The position numbers and the translations under genes were made by a program. From the NCBI RefSeq assembly GCF_014649695.1, contig NZ_BMTN01000001.1, forward strand, positions 372,001-436,000: 64,000 bases of DNA, in the 5' to 3' direction. Within the stretch, counting starts at the first letter, position 1. Each line of letters opens with the position of its first letter. Below are positions 50,826-60,110 of this stretch, one piece after another. The notes under the pieces were generated by a model. That model had not been told where the DNA came from. It was given only the letters and a program-made list of their open reading frames with translations, and did not search any database. The DNA is from Streptomyces kurssanovii (GTDB lineage Bacteria > Actinomycetota > Actinomycetes > Streptomycetales > Streptomycetaceae).

Positions 50826-51132
50826 CCGGTGCCTGGAGAGGGCCGCGGGACGGGGCGCGGACAGCCGGGTGCGTACGTCGTACGCGGCACGAGGCGTGTT
50901 CGTGCCCGGGGCCGGAATCCCATGGCGTCCCGACAACGGCCACATGTGGGGTTGCGGCGTGGTCGGTCGGCATCCCGGCAGCCCCGGGCACACTCGGAAA
51001 CTAGGGCCGCCGGACCGGTGCTGCCTATAGGGACCCGCTCATCTACCTATACGCAAAGAATCGACCGGGCCCCGTGTGGCACTTGGCCCGCGGCGGTCCC
51101 GCAGGCCGCACCGGCCCGTCGGGCGTCTCCGC
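50826..51132. other. 307-bp gap after the exporter gene
   Basis: No gene recognised on either strand. An AT-richer stretch at about 51030-51062 contains the left copy of the inverted motif that also lies upstream of the LAL gene. The rest is plain GC-rich spacer between two convergent genes. Confidence 0.45.
51046..51064 (+). repeat. Left copy of an inverted motif flanking the LAL gene
   Basis: CCTATACGCAAAGAATCGA on the plus strand matches the minus-strand sequence at 53940-53959 except for one substitution and one indel. It lies 69 bp beyond the 3' end of the LAL gene. In both copies an AGGGAC precedes the motif by 11 to 13 bases. Confidence 0.7.
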
Positions 51133-53907
51133 TCACTCGGGGCGCTGGGCACGAGTCCGTGAAAGATTCTGCCGGGACTGCGACTCCAGCTTGCGCCGGG
51201 CCCTGGAGACATGCTGCTCCACCGTACGCGGCGACAGGTGCAGCGTCGCCGCGATCTCCCGGTTGGTCAGCCCGGTCGCCGCCAGGTCCGCCACCTCCTG
51301 CTCGCGCGGCGAGAGCCGGTCGCCGTAGCTCGGCCGGCCACGCGGCCGCTGCTCGTCGGAGGGCTGGTGCGCCCGCAGCTCGGCCCGGAGGCGCGCGGCG
51401 TCCCAGACCGCACCCAGCTCGGTCAACTGCTGCACGCACGAGGTCAGTTCGGCGACCACGGCGGCCGTGTCCGTCCCCGAGGCCAACTGGCAGCGGGCGG
51501 CCCCCTCGGTGGCGAGCACCGTCGCGTACGGGCGCGGCATGCCCGCGTACTCGAGGGCCGCCCGGCGGTACCGTTCGGCCGCGGTCCGCGGGTGGCCGTC
51601 CGCCTCGGCGAGCAGCGCGTGGCACCAGTTCAGCGCCGCCGACGACGCGGGGGCCTGGCGGCCGTCGAGGCCCGCTGCGAATTCATCGATCATTCCCCGC
51701 GCCGTGTCGCGCCTGCCCGCGCGCAACGTCGCGTCCACGGCCCACGGCGCCAGCTCCGCCGCCCACACCCACACGCCCTTGTCCCTGATCCGGTCCCAGG
51801 CCATCGACGCCTCCGCGACCGCCGTCTCGACGTCGTCGCGGACCAGGGCCATCCGGATCAGCGCCCCGGACGCGGCCGCCACATGTGGCACGGCGGAACC
51901 CTCCGTCTCCCGCGAGCCGTCGCCGGCCAGCCACGCCGTCGCCTGCTGCCACTCGCCCCTGGATATCGCCATCAGCCCGAGAACGGTACGGCCGTCGACG
52001 CCCTGGCCGGGCATGGTGTCCGCCTCCGCCACGAACGCCCGGGCCCGGCCGGTCAGTTCCGACCAGTCGCCCTCGGCCCAGTCCAGCAGCAGCGAGGTGC
52101 CGCGGGCACCCTGCTCGACGTACGTCGCTCCGCTGCGGGCCGCCAGTTCCACACCCTCGGCGAGGAGTCCCCGGGCGGGGCCGAGCTGGCCCAGCCAGAG
52201 CGCGCCGTCCGCCGCGTTGCACAGTCCGCGGGCGACGTGCTGACGGCAGGCGGCGTCCTCCGTCTCCCTCGGCAACTGCTCCAGCACCTGCCAGGCCGCC
52301 GGATCGCCGATGTACATGAGCGTGCCCGCCCGGTTGGCGGCGACCGCGGTACCGGCCTCCTCGTCGCCGCTGTCCGCGCCGGCCTTCTCCGCGCGCTCCA
52401 GCCAGTACAGGTTCCGCTCCAGCGGCACCGTCGACAGCAGCGGCATCGCCAGCGCCGCCATGGCCCTGGCCGCCATCAGCGGCCGCTCCTCGAGCTCCTC
52501 CACCGCCTGCTGGAGCTCCAGCCAGCCCTGCATGCCCGCGACCGCCTGGTTGCACAGCAGCAGGCCGAGGTCGAGCCGGATCTGTCCCCGCACGGCCGTC
52601 GGCAGGGACTGCTCGTCGAGGATCTGCCGCAGCACCGTCACCGTCTGATCGCTCCGCAGCCCCAGCACGGCGCTGTGCGCCAGCAGCGGCGCGAGCCGGG
52701 CCCTCGCGGCAGGCGGCACCGTCGGACGGGACAGGGCCCGCTCGAGGATGTCGATCGCGGCCTGGTGCTCGCCGTCGGCCGCGCACTGCAGCGCCGCACG
52801 CTCCACGGCCCGCAGCCACGCCTTGGTCTGACCGCCGTGCCGGCGGTGACGGGCCAGCGGCGCCCACGGCACCGGGTGCCTGCGGCCGAGGGCCGTGGCC
52901 GCCCTGCGGTGCATCTCACGGCGGACGGGGCCCGGCACCTGCCCGTATACCGCTGTCGCCGCCAGCGGGACGAAGAATCCGTAACGGCCCTCCGCGTCCT
53001 CCCGCAGCACCCCCGCGCGCACCGCCTCGACCAGCCCCTTCGTGCCCTCGCCGCCGTCCGGACCGGCGACCGCGGAGAGCTCGTCCGCCTCCACCGGTTC
53101 GTCCAGCACGGCGGCGGCCCAGGCGATGTGCCGCGCCCGCTCCGTGAGCGCCGCGGTGCGGCCGAGGGCGAGTACGGCCAGACGCGGCGGGACGCCCGCC
53201 GCCTCCAGGTCCCTGACCGAGAAGCGCTCCCGCCCGTCGCCCGACTCGCGCAGCAGCCGCACCACGTCGGCGACGACCTGCGGCACGCCGCCGGACCGCT
53301 CCTGGACGCGGCTGACCAGGTCGGACGGGCAGCGGCCCGGGCCGAGTCCCTCCTCGACCAGCTCGCGGACCTGCTGTGCGTCGAGGGGGCCGAGCCGCAG
53401 CCGCTGCACGGCGAGGGACGCGGGGAAGTGGGCCCCCCGGCCCAGGGCGAGGCCGGGCTCGCGCAGTTCCTCCGGGCGGTACGTGACGACCGCGGCGAGC
53501 CGGTCCGGCGGCCGGTCGAGGAGCCCGCGCAGCAGCTCGAGAGCCGGGAGGTCGGCGCGGTGGACGTCCTCCGCGACGAGCAGGAAGCGCTCGCCCCGTT
53601 CGAGGAGGGGGGCCAGGGCGCCCGGCAGATCGGCGGGGCCGGGCGGCTGCCGGGGTGCGCTGCCCGCCGGACTGTCGGCCGTCGTCGGCCGCGGTCGGCA
53701 CACGACGGTGGCTCCGGACGACGAGAACGAGACGCTCACACTGCGCACGGACCGGGCCGCGGCGCCGTCCGCGAGACGCGTCGCGAGGCGGGTCTTCCCC
53801 GTACCGGCCGGGCCCTCGACCAGCAGGAGCGCGGCCTCATCGGCGGACGGCCCCGTGAGCACGTGCTCCAGCCACCGGCCGGCCGCCTCGTCACTCCATG
53901 TGTCCAC
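51133..53907 (-). CDS. Large ATP-binding LuxR-family (LAL) transcriptional regulator
   Basis: A 924-residue LAL-type regulator. Walker A is GPAGTGKTR (32-40) and a Walker-B-like LLVAEDVHRADLPALELL follows near 110-127. A long helical, TPR-like middle region comes next, and a C-terminal LuxR helix-turn-helix (about 870-915): RLSPREQEVADLAATGLTNR with REIAATLHLSPRTVEQHVSR. Such proteins are often activators of secondary metabolism. None of its neighbours is a biosynthetic gene. An identical motif flanks it on both sides in inverted orientation. Confidence 0.9.
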   Translation of the reverse strand: MDTWSDEAAGRWLEHVLTGPSADEAALLLVEGPAGTGKTRLATRLADGAAARSVRSVSVSFSSSGATVVCRPRPTTADSPAGSAPRQPPGPADLPGALAPLLERGERFLLVAEDVHRADLPALELLRGLLDRPPDRLAAVVTYRPEELREPGLALGRGAHFPASLAVQRLRLGPLDAQQVRELVEEGLGPGRCPSDLVSRVQERSGGVPQVVADVVRLLRESGDGRERFSVRDLEAAGVPPRLAVLALGRTAALTERARHIAWAAAVLDEPVEADELSAVAGPDGGEGTKGLVEAVRAGVLREDAEGRYGFFVPLAATAVYGQVPGPVRREMHRRAATALGRRHPVPWAPLARHRRHGGQTKAWLRAVERAALQCAADGEHQAAIDILERALSRPTVPPAARARLAPLLAHSAVLGLRSDQTVTVLRQILDEQSLPTAVRGQIRLDLGLLLCNQAVAGMQGWLELQQAVEELEERPLMAARAMAALAMPLLSTVPLERNLYWLERAEKAGADSGDEEAGTAVAANRAGTLMYIGDPAAWQVLEQLPRETEDAACRQHVARGLCNAADGALWLGQLGPARGLLAEGVELAARSGATYVEQGARGTSLLLDWAEGDWSELTGRARAFVAEADTMPGQGVDGRTVLGLMAISRGEWQQATAWLAGDGSRETEGSAVPHVAAASGALIRMALVRDDVETAVAEASMAWDRIRDKGVWVWAAELAPWAVDATLRAGRRDTARGMIDEFAAGLDGRQAPASSAALNWCHALLAEADGHPRTAAERYRRAALEYAGMPRPYATVLATEGAARCQLASGTDTAAVVAELTSCVQQLTELGAVWDAARLRAELRAHQPSDEQRPRGRPSYGDRLSPREQEVADLAATGLTNREIAATLHLSPRTVEQHVSRARRKLESQSRQNLSRTRAQRPE

Positions 53908-53939
53908 CGAATCACTCTCCTCGGAGATTCCAAGGCATT

Positions 53940-53959
53940 TCGATTCTTTACGTATACGG
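53940..53959 (-). repeat. Right copy of the inverted motif, upstream of the LAL gene
   Basis: On the minus strand this reads CCGTATACGTAAAGAATCGA, 33-52 bp before the LAL start codon, with an inner CGTATACG palindrome. Its position suits a promoter or an autoregulatory site. It pairs with 51046-51064. Confidence 0.7.
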
Positions 53960-54113
53960 GTTTCAGTGTCCCTGATTGAACGGGAGGTGTCCGGATACGA
54001 GTGTTGGGGTTGCCGCAGAACAGCTGCGTGGCTTTCGACGGCCAGGTTGGAGAAGGACTCCCGGCCGCTGGACCTGAGTCAGGGCGATGCCGCCCGACCG
54101 AACAGGAGCCCAT

Positions 54114-54617
54114 GTGATTGCCATGGAACGTGCACCGAGCCCTGCCCCTGGGCGGGCCGGGCCCACCTCCGCGCTGCGAAGCCTGGCCCATTGCGCCATG
54201 CCCGCCACGCCGGAGGCCGCACGCGCACTCCGGCGCTTCGCCCGGGCAGTGGCACGCCGATGGCGACTGGCCGAGCACTTCGACGAGGCGCTGTCCGTCA
54301 TCGTCACCGAACTGGTCACGAACGTGGTGCTGCACAGCGGCAGCCCATGGGTGTCCACGGTGATCAGCGTCCGGGGCGACGCGCTGACGGTCGAGGTCAT
54401 GGACGGTGGCTGCTGGAAACACCGGGTGACCCGCCGGCAGGAACCGCTCGACGCCGACGTCCCCTGCGGGCGCGGTCTGCGCCTCGTCGACGCCTACGCG
54501 ACACGGATCATGACGCACCGGATGGAGCTGGGGAGTGTGGTGCTCGCGGAGATCGCGCTCCACTCCAGGCCGCCCTTCGTGCGCGACCCGCTCCAGGCCT
54601 TCGACGCACATCTGTGA
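54114..54617 (+). CDS. HATPase_c serine-kinase-like (anti-sigma type) protein
   Basis: A 167-residue GHKL ATP-binding domain protein. The N-box is VIVTELVTNVVLHSGSPW (about 62-79); the G1 box is shortened (VEVMDGG), and GRGLRLVDAYA forms the G2 region. This is the stand-alone RsbW-like type that is abundant in Streptomyces, where it may phosphorylate anti-anti-sigma factors or control other partners. The GTG at 54114 follows aggag by five bases; an ATG at 54123 is possible. It is followed by a strong hairpin. Confidence 0.85.
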   Translation: MIAMERAPSPAPGRAGPTSALRSLAHCAMPATPEAARALRRFARAVARRWRLAEHFDEALSVIVTELVTNVVLHSGSPWVSTVISVRGDALTVEVMDGGCWKHRVTRRQEPLDADVPCGRGLRLVDAYATRIMTHRMELGSVVLAEIALHSRPPFVRDPLQAFDAHL

Positions 54618-54625
54618 GACGGCTC

Positions 54626-54656
54626 GGGGCCGTTCCGGATCATCCGGAACGGCCCC
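54626..54656. terminator. Bidirectional hairpin terminator
   Basis: GGGGCCGTTCCGG (54626-54638) pairs with CCGGAACGGCCCC (54644-54656) around a five-base loop. It lies between the HATPase gene and the convergent xylose isomerase gene, and can end both transcripts. Confidence 0.85.
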
Positions 54657-54669
54657 GTGTGCGCGCGGA

Positions 54670-55857
<1,188 letters not shown>

Positions 55858-55864
55858 TCACTGG

Positions 55865-55956
55865 TTTGTTTTCTGACCTTACTAATAATGCACGCCGACC
55901 TCCGATCGTAGAAGTCCCCCGGCCACTGTTGTCGCGCGGGCGTGTGACGTAATTTG
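55865..55956. promoter_or_regulatory. xylA-xylB divergent control region with repeated TTTGTTT
   Basis: Within the 162-bp gap, TTTGTTT occurs at 55865-55871 and 55950-55956, with similar flanks. An AT-rich near-palindrome TTACTAATAA is at 55879-55888. These are candidate sites for a XylR/ROK-family repressor acting in trans; no such gene is in the window. The clusters of A and T stand out against the GC-rich surroundings. Confidence 0.55.
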
Positions 55957-56007
55957 TTTCCCGCTCGGCCAAATGGCCGCGCACGGACTCACGGGAGAGG
56001 TGCGGCA

Positions 56008-57480
56008 ATGCCGGCGAACGCGGTCGTCATCGGGGTGGACAGCTCCACACAGTCCACGAAAGCGGCGTTCACCGACGTCACCAGCGGGCGGCTCCTCGCC
56101 CTCGGCAGGGCGTCCCACCACGTCACCGGCGAGAACGGTGCACGGGAGACCGACCCCGAGGTGTGGTGGCAGGCCCTCGCGGCCGCCGTCGCCGCCGGCC
56201 TCAAGGAACTGGCCGCGCTCGGCATCGAACCGGCCGCCGTCACCGGCATCGCGGTCGCCGGACAGCAGCACGGCCTCGTCGTCCTCGACCGTGCCGGCGC
56301 CCCCCTGCGGCCCGCTCTGCTGTGGAACGACACCCGCTCCGCGCCTCAGGCCGCCGCCCTCACCGAGGCACTCGGCGGCCCCGACGCATGGACCGCCCGC
56401 ACGGGCTCCGTCCCCGTCGCCTCCATGACGGCCGCCAAGTGGCAGTGGCTGCGGGAGAACGAGCCCGCGGCCGCGGACGCCGCGGCGGCGGTGCGCCTGC
56501 CGCACGACTTCCTCACCGAACGCCTCTCCGGCGTCGCCGCCACCGACCCCGGCGACGCATCCGGCACCTGCTGGTACTCGACCGCGACCGGTGCGTACGA
56601 CCCGGCTCTGCTGGACCTCGTCGGCCTCGACCCGTCGCTCCTTCCGACCGTCGCGCCGACCGGCGCCACCCGCGTCGGCTCGCTCACGCCCGCCGCCGCC
56701 GAGCGGCTCGGCCTGCCCGCCGGGATCGCCGTCGCCGCCGGAACCGGCGACAACATGGCCGCGGCGGTCGGCCTCGGGCTCGGCGGAGCGGGGCTGCTCG
56801 ACCACCCGGCCCTCAGCCTCGGTACGTCGGGCACCGTGTTCGCCGCGAGCCGCACACGCCCCGCGTCACCGGCGCTCGCCGGGTTCGCCGCGGCGGACGG
56901 CACATACCTGCCGCTCGCCTGCACCCTGAACTGCACTCTCGCCGTCGACAAGGTGGCCTCCCTGCTGGGCCTGGACCGGGAGGCCGCGGAAGCGGGCGGC
57001 GAGGTCGTCCTCCTGCCGTACCTCGACGGCGAACGGACGCCCGACCTGCCGGGGGCGTCCGGCATGCTGACCGGCCTGCGACACACGACCACCCGCCAGC
57101 AGATCCTCGGCGCGGCCTACGAAGGGGCTGCCGTGACCGTCCTGCGCGCCCTCGACGAGGTCATGCGCGCCTGCGGCCAGGACCCGTCGGACCCCTTGAC
57201 CGCCGCGCGCCCCCTCCGGCTGGTGGGCGGCGGGGCGAACGGCCGCCACTGGGTGGAGACCGTGCGCCGCCTGTCGGGCCGCCCCCTGCTGATCCCCGCC
57301 GGCGGCGAACTGGTCGCCCTCGGCGCCTCGGCGCTTGCCGCGGCGGCGGCGACCGGAGCGGATCCGGTGGCACTGGCGTCGGACTGGGGAGCGGGCTCGG
57401 GGACGGAACTGGAGGCGGTGGAGCGGGACATGGAAGCGTGGGAGCGGGTGTCGTCGGCGGTGGAGGCGGCGGCGGGCTGA
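56008..57480 (+). CDS. xylB: Xylulokinase
   Basis: A 490-residue FGGY-family carbohydrate kinase. The N-terminal phosphate motif is VIGVDSSTQSTKAAF; GIAVAGQQHGLVVLD and LLWNDTRS are typical of xylulokinases. The C-terminal ATP-binding region includes RLVGGGANGRHWVETV. It phosphorylates D-xylulose to xylulose 5-phosphate for the pentose phosphate pathway. The ATG at 56008 has a gggagagg site. It is divergent from xylA and the two are probably controlled together. Confidence 0.95.
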   Translation: MPANAVVIGVDSSTQSTKAAFTDVTSGRLLALGRASHHVTGENGARETDPEVWWQALAAAVAAGLKELAALGIEPAAVTGIAVAGQQHGLVVLDRAGAPLRPALLWNDTRSAPQAAALTEALGGPDAWTARTGSVPVASMTAAKWQWLRENEPAAADAAAAVRLPHDFLTERLSGVAATDPGDASGTCWYSTATGAYDPALLDLVGLDPSLLPTVAPTGATRVGSLTPAAAERLGLPAGIAVAAGTGDNMAAAVGLGLGGAGLLDHPALSLGTSGTVFAASRTRPASPALAGFAAADGTYLPLACTLNCTLAVDKVASLLGLDREAAEAGGEVVLLPYLDGERTPDLPGASGMLTGLRHTTTRQQILGAAYEGAAVTVLRALDEVMRACGQDPSDPLTAARPLRLVGGGANGRHWVETVRRLSGRPLLIPAGGELVALGASALAAAAATGADPVALASDWGAGSGTELEAVERDMEAWERVSSAVEAAAG

Positions 57481-57590
57481 CGGGGTGTTGCCTGAGGGGC
57501 GGCGCCGCTGCGCGGGGCATGTTCCCCGCCCCGCCCCTTCCCGAAACCGGGCTCCGCCCGGACCCGTTCCGCGCTCCTCGCGGTGTCCTC

Positions 57591-57640
57591 AACGCCGGAC
57601 GGGCTCGATCTGACAGGCAGATCGAGCCCGTCCGGCGTTT
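57591..57640. terminator. Streptomyces-type intergenic palindrome
   Basis: A perfect 21-bp stem (57591-57611 with 57619-57639; arm start AACGCCGGACGGGCTCGATC) and a seven-base loop follow the xylB stop, in the 169-bp gap to the convergent MaoC gene. Long CCGGACGGGCT stems of this kind are dispersed through Streptomyces intergenic regions and act at least as terminators. The preceding stretch with CCGGGCTCCGCCCGG is part of the same common element. Confidence 0.82.
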
Positions 57641-57649
57641 GAGACTCCG

Positions 57650-58111
57650 TCACGGATAGAAGTGCGTCAGCGACTCCGCCACGCACGCCGGCTTCGGCGA
57701 GCCCTCCAGTTCGAACGTGAACGCCCGCGTCATGCCCACCCCGCCGCGTTTGACCGGCACCACCGACGTGACCGTCGCGTGGAGGCGGACCCGGCTGCCG
57801 GCCGGGACGGGGGAGGGGAAGCGGACTTTGTTGACGCCGTAGTTGAGCGCCATGCCCACTCCCGTGACCTGGAGCAGTTCGGCGAACATCGGGATGCCCC
57901 AGCTGAGGACCATGTACCCGTGGGCGATGGTCCCGCCGTGGGGGCCGTGCGCCGCGCGCTCCGTGTCCGTGTGGATCCACTGGTGGTCGCCGGAGACGGC
58001 GGCGAACATGTCGATCAGGTCCTGGGTGACCTCCCGCCACCGGGAGTGGCCGAGGTCCCGGCCGCCCAGTGCGCTGATCTCGGGGATGCCGTCGACGATG
58101 AGGGGAGTCAT
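57650..58111 (-). CDS. MaoC family dehydratase
   Basis: A 153-residue hot-dog-fold protein of the MaoC/(R)-specific enoyl-CoA hydratase type. The hydratase signature is FAAVSGDHQWIHTDTERAA, with Asp and His of the GDxxxxH pattern, followed by GTIAHGYMVLSW. It should hydrate trans-2-enoyl-CoA. The genes beyond it on the same strand (MFS remnant, thiolase) point to acyl-CoA or aromatic ring-cleavage degradation. Confidence 0.88.
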   Translation of the reverse strand: MTPLIVDGIPEISALGGRDLGHSRWREVTQDLIDMFAAVSGDHQWIHTDTERAAHGPHGGTIAHGYMVLSWGIPMFAELLQVTGVGMALNYGVNKVRFPSPVPAGSRVRLHATVTSVVPVKRGGVGMTRAFTFELEGSPKPACVAESLTHFYP

Positions 58112-58130
58112 GCTGTCTGCCGCCTCCCGT

Positions 58131-58555
58131 TCAGACCGTCGTGAGCTGACTGATGGCCAGGAAGCTGACGGTGCTGAGGGTGTTGCCGACGGGTGAGCCC
58201 TGCTGGGCGAAGGCGCCGTAGAGGATGGACTTGCCCTTGGGGGGCGTGCTCGGAGGCGATCAGCACGGAGCCGCCCCACTCGCCGCCGAGTCCGATGCCC
58301 TGCACCATGCGGATGCACACCAGCAGGATCGGCGCCGCGACACCGATCGAGGAGTAGCCGGGCAGCAGACCGATGAGGGTCGTGGCGATGCCCATCATCA
58401 GCAGGGTGATGACGAGGGTCTTCTTACGGCCGAGACGGTCGCCGAAGTGGCCGAAGATGATGCCGCCGAGCGGGCGGGCGAGGAAACCCACCCAGAACGT
58501 CGCGAACGCGACCAGGGTGCCCAAGGGGCCTTCGAGCTCGGGGAAGAAGTTTCCA
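58131..58555 (-). pseudogene. Truncated, frameshifted MFS metabolite:proton symporter
   Basis: Homology starts mid-protein with NFFPELEGPLGTLVAFATFW, then GFLARPLGGIIFGHFGDRLG and RKKTLVITLLMMG, and runs to GLGGEWGGSVLIASEHAP. The first membrane helix is missing. A run of six G at 58240-58245 then shifts the frame, and the expected GKSILYGAFAQQGSPVGNTL follows in another frame before a stop at 58131. More than half of a normal symporter is absent, so the gene cannot work. Confidence 0.82.
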
Positions 58556-58563
58556 CGTCGGCA

Positions 58564-58604
58564 CCGGCGAGGCCCGGGTGACCGTGTCACCCGGGCCTCG
58601 CCGG
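58564..58604 (-). terminator. Terminator after the thiolase gene
   Basis: A 19-bp perfect stem (58564-58582 with 58586-58604; arm CCGGCGAGGCCCGGGTGAC) and a three-base loop lies 52 bp beyond the thiolase stop. It separates the thiolase from the MFS remnant, which therefore lacks its own promoter side. Confidence 0.82.
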
Positions 58605-58655
58605 CGCCCGTGGGCGCTGTGGTGCCGCTTCTCCGGGTCCGGTCCCGTCCGTGCG

Positions 58656-59879
58656 TCAGGCCGTCACGCGCTCGAAGACGGCCGCCAGGCCCTGACCGCC
58701 GCCGATGCACATGGTCTCCAGCCCGTAGCGGGCCTCGCGGCGGCGCATCTCGTGGGCCAGGGTCGCCAGGATGCGGCCTCCGGTGGCGCCCACCGGGTGC
58801 CCCAGCGAGATGCCGGAGCCGTTGACGTTGATCCGCTCGTGGTCGGCCTCCGACAGGCCGAGCTCCCGGGTGCAGGCCAGGACCTGCGCGGCGAAGGCCT
58901 CGTTCAGCTCGATCAGGTCAAGGTCGGCGAGCTTCAGGCCGGCCCGCTCCAGCGCCGCCCGGGTCGCCGGTACGGGGCCGATGCCCATCGTCCCGGCGGG
59001 CACACCGGCCCGGGCGAACGACACCAGTCGCACCATCGGGGTCAGGCCCAGCCGCTCAGCGGTCCCGGCACTCGTCACAAGGCAGGCCGCCGCCGCGTCG
59101 TTCTGCCCGCTGGCGTTGCCCGCCGTGACCGTCGCCTCCGGGTCGGAGCCGATGGTGAGGGGCCGCAGCGAGGCCAGCTTCTCCGCCGTGGTGTCCGGGC
59201 GCGGATGCTCGTCCGCGGCGACCAGCGTCTCGCCCTTGCGGCCACGTACGGGCACGGGCACGATCTCGTCGTCGAACAGCCCGGTCCCCATGGCCCGCCC
59301 GGCCCGCTGCTGGGAGCGGAGCGCCAGGGCGTCCTGGTCCTCCCGGCTGATCCCGTACTCGCGGCGGAGGTTCTCCGCGGTCTCGATCATGCCGCCGGGC
59401 ACCGGGTGGTTGACGCCGCCGGCGGTCACCCTGCCGCGCGCGAGCGAGTCGTGCAGCTGAAGGCCGGGGCCCTTGATGCCCCACCGGCCGTCATGCGTGT
59501 AGTACGGCGCCGCGCTCATCACCTCGACGCCGCCGGCGATCACCACGTCGCTGAAGCCGGCCCGGATCTGCATGGCCGCGTCCAGCACGGCCTGAAGGCC
59601 CGAGCCGCAGCGGCGGTCGACCTGGACCCCGGTCACGGACACCGGCAGCCCGGCGTCCAGGGCGGCCACCCGGCCGATCGCCGGGGCGTCGGACGTCGGA
59701 TACGCGTGACCGAGGATCACTTCGTCGACCTGGTCGGGGGCGATGCCGGTGCGGCGGACCACCTCCGCGATCACGTGCGCCGCGAGAGCGGCGGGACGCA
59801 GGCTCGAGAGGGCGCCGCCGAACCTGCCGATCGGGGTGCGGAGCGGTTCGCAGATGACGACATCGGGCTGACCGGACAT
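58656..59879 (-). CDS. Acetyl-CoA acyltransferase (thiolase)
   Basis: A 407-residue thiolase. The nucleophile is Cys91 in VDRRCGSGLQAV, the base His is in ISLGHPVGATGG, and the second Cys is in ETMCIGGGQG. NASGQNDAAAA and LNEAFAAQVL are further conserved segments. It would cleave a 3-oxoacyl-CoA (possibly 3-oxoadipyl-CoA) to acetyl-CoA and a shortened acyl-CoA. It lies downstream of a LysR gene and near CoA-transferase subunits, as in beta-ketoadipate clusters, but fatty acid oxidation is also possible. Confidence 0.92.
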   Translation of the reverse strand: MSGQPDVVICEPLRTPIGRFGGALSSLRPAALAAHVIAEVVRRTGIAPDQVDEVILGHAYPTSDAPAIGRVAALDAGLPVSVTGVQVDRRCGSGLQAVLDAAMQIRAGFSDVVIAGGVEVMSAAPYYTHDGRWGIKGPGLQLHDSLARGRVTAGGVNHPVPGGMIETAENLRREYGISREDQDALALRSQQRAGRAMGTGLFDDEIVPVPVRGRKGETLVAADEHPRPDTTAEKLASLRPLTIGSDPEATVTAGNASGQNDAAAACLVTSAGTAERLGLTPMVRLVSFARAGVPAGTMGIGPVPATRAALERAGLKLADLDLIELNEAFAAQVLACTRELGLSEADHERINVNGSGISLGHPVGATGGRILATLAHEMRRREARYGLETMCIGGGQGLAAVFERVTA

Positions 59880-59984
59880 GCGGTGGCCTTCCTGGGTACG
59901 GGCGGGTGATGCTCTGCCGACCCTTCCACCGGCCGCCGCGTCCGGTCCAGTATCCGATCGGGGGCCGATTGAGACGGCGGGCGA

Positions 59985-60110
59985 ATCAATCGCGTAGGGC
60001 GGTGGGATCAGTCGCAGGGCGGTGGGATCAGGCGTGCACGACGGTTGGGGATCAGTCGCGCAGGGCGATGGGATCAGTCGTGCAGGACGGTGGGGGATCA
60101 GTCGCGCGGC
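59985..60110. repeat. Tandem copies of the lysR 3' end
   Basis: Five to six diverged units of 20-24 bp begin with ATCA(G/A) at 59985, 60007, 60027, 60051, 60073 and 60097. The last unit is the real end of the LysR gene, whose stop is at 60098-60100. Each earlier unit thus copies the Arg-Asp-stop end plus the bases just after it (CGCGACTGATCCC on the minus strand). Confidence 0.75.

Noticed and set aside
51211-53979. A 922-codon plus-strand frame opposite the LAL gene
   Set aside because: Low-complexity Arg/Gly/Ala protein; the LAL frame has Walker and LuxR motifs.
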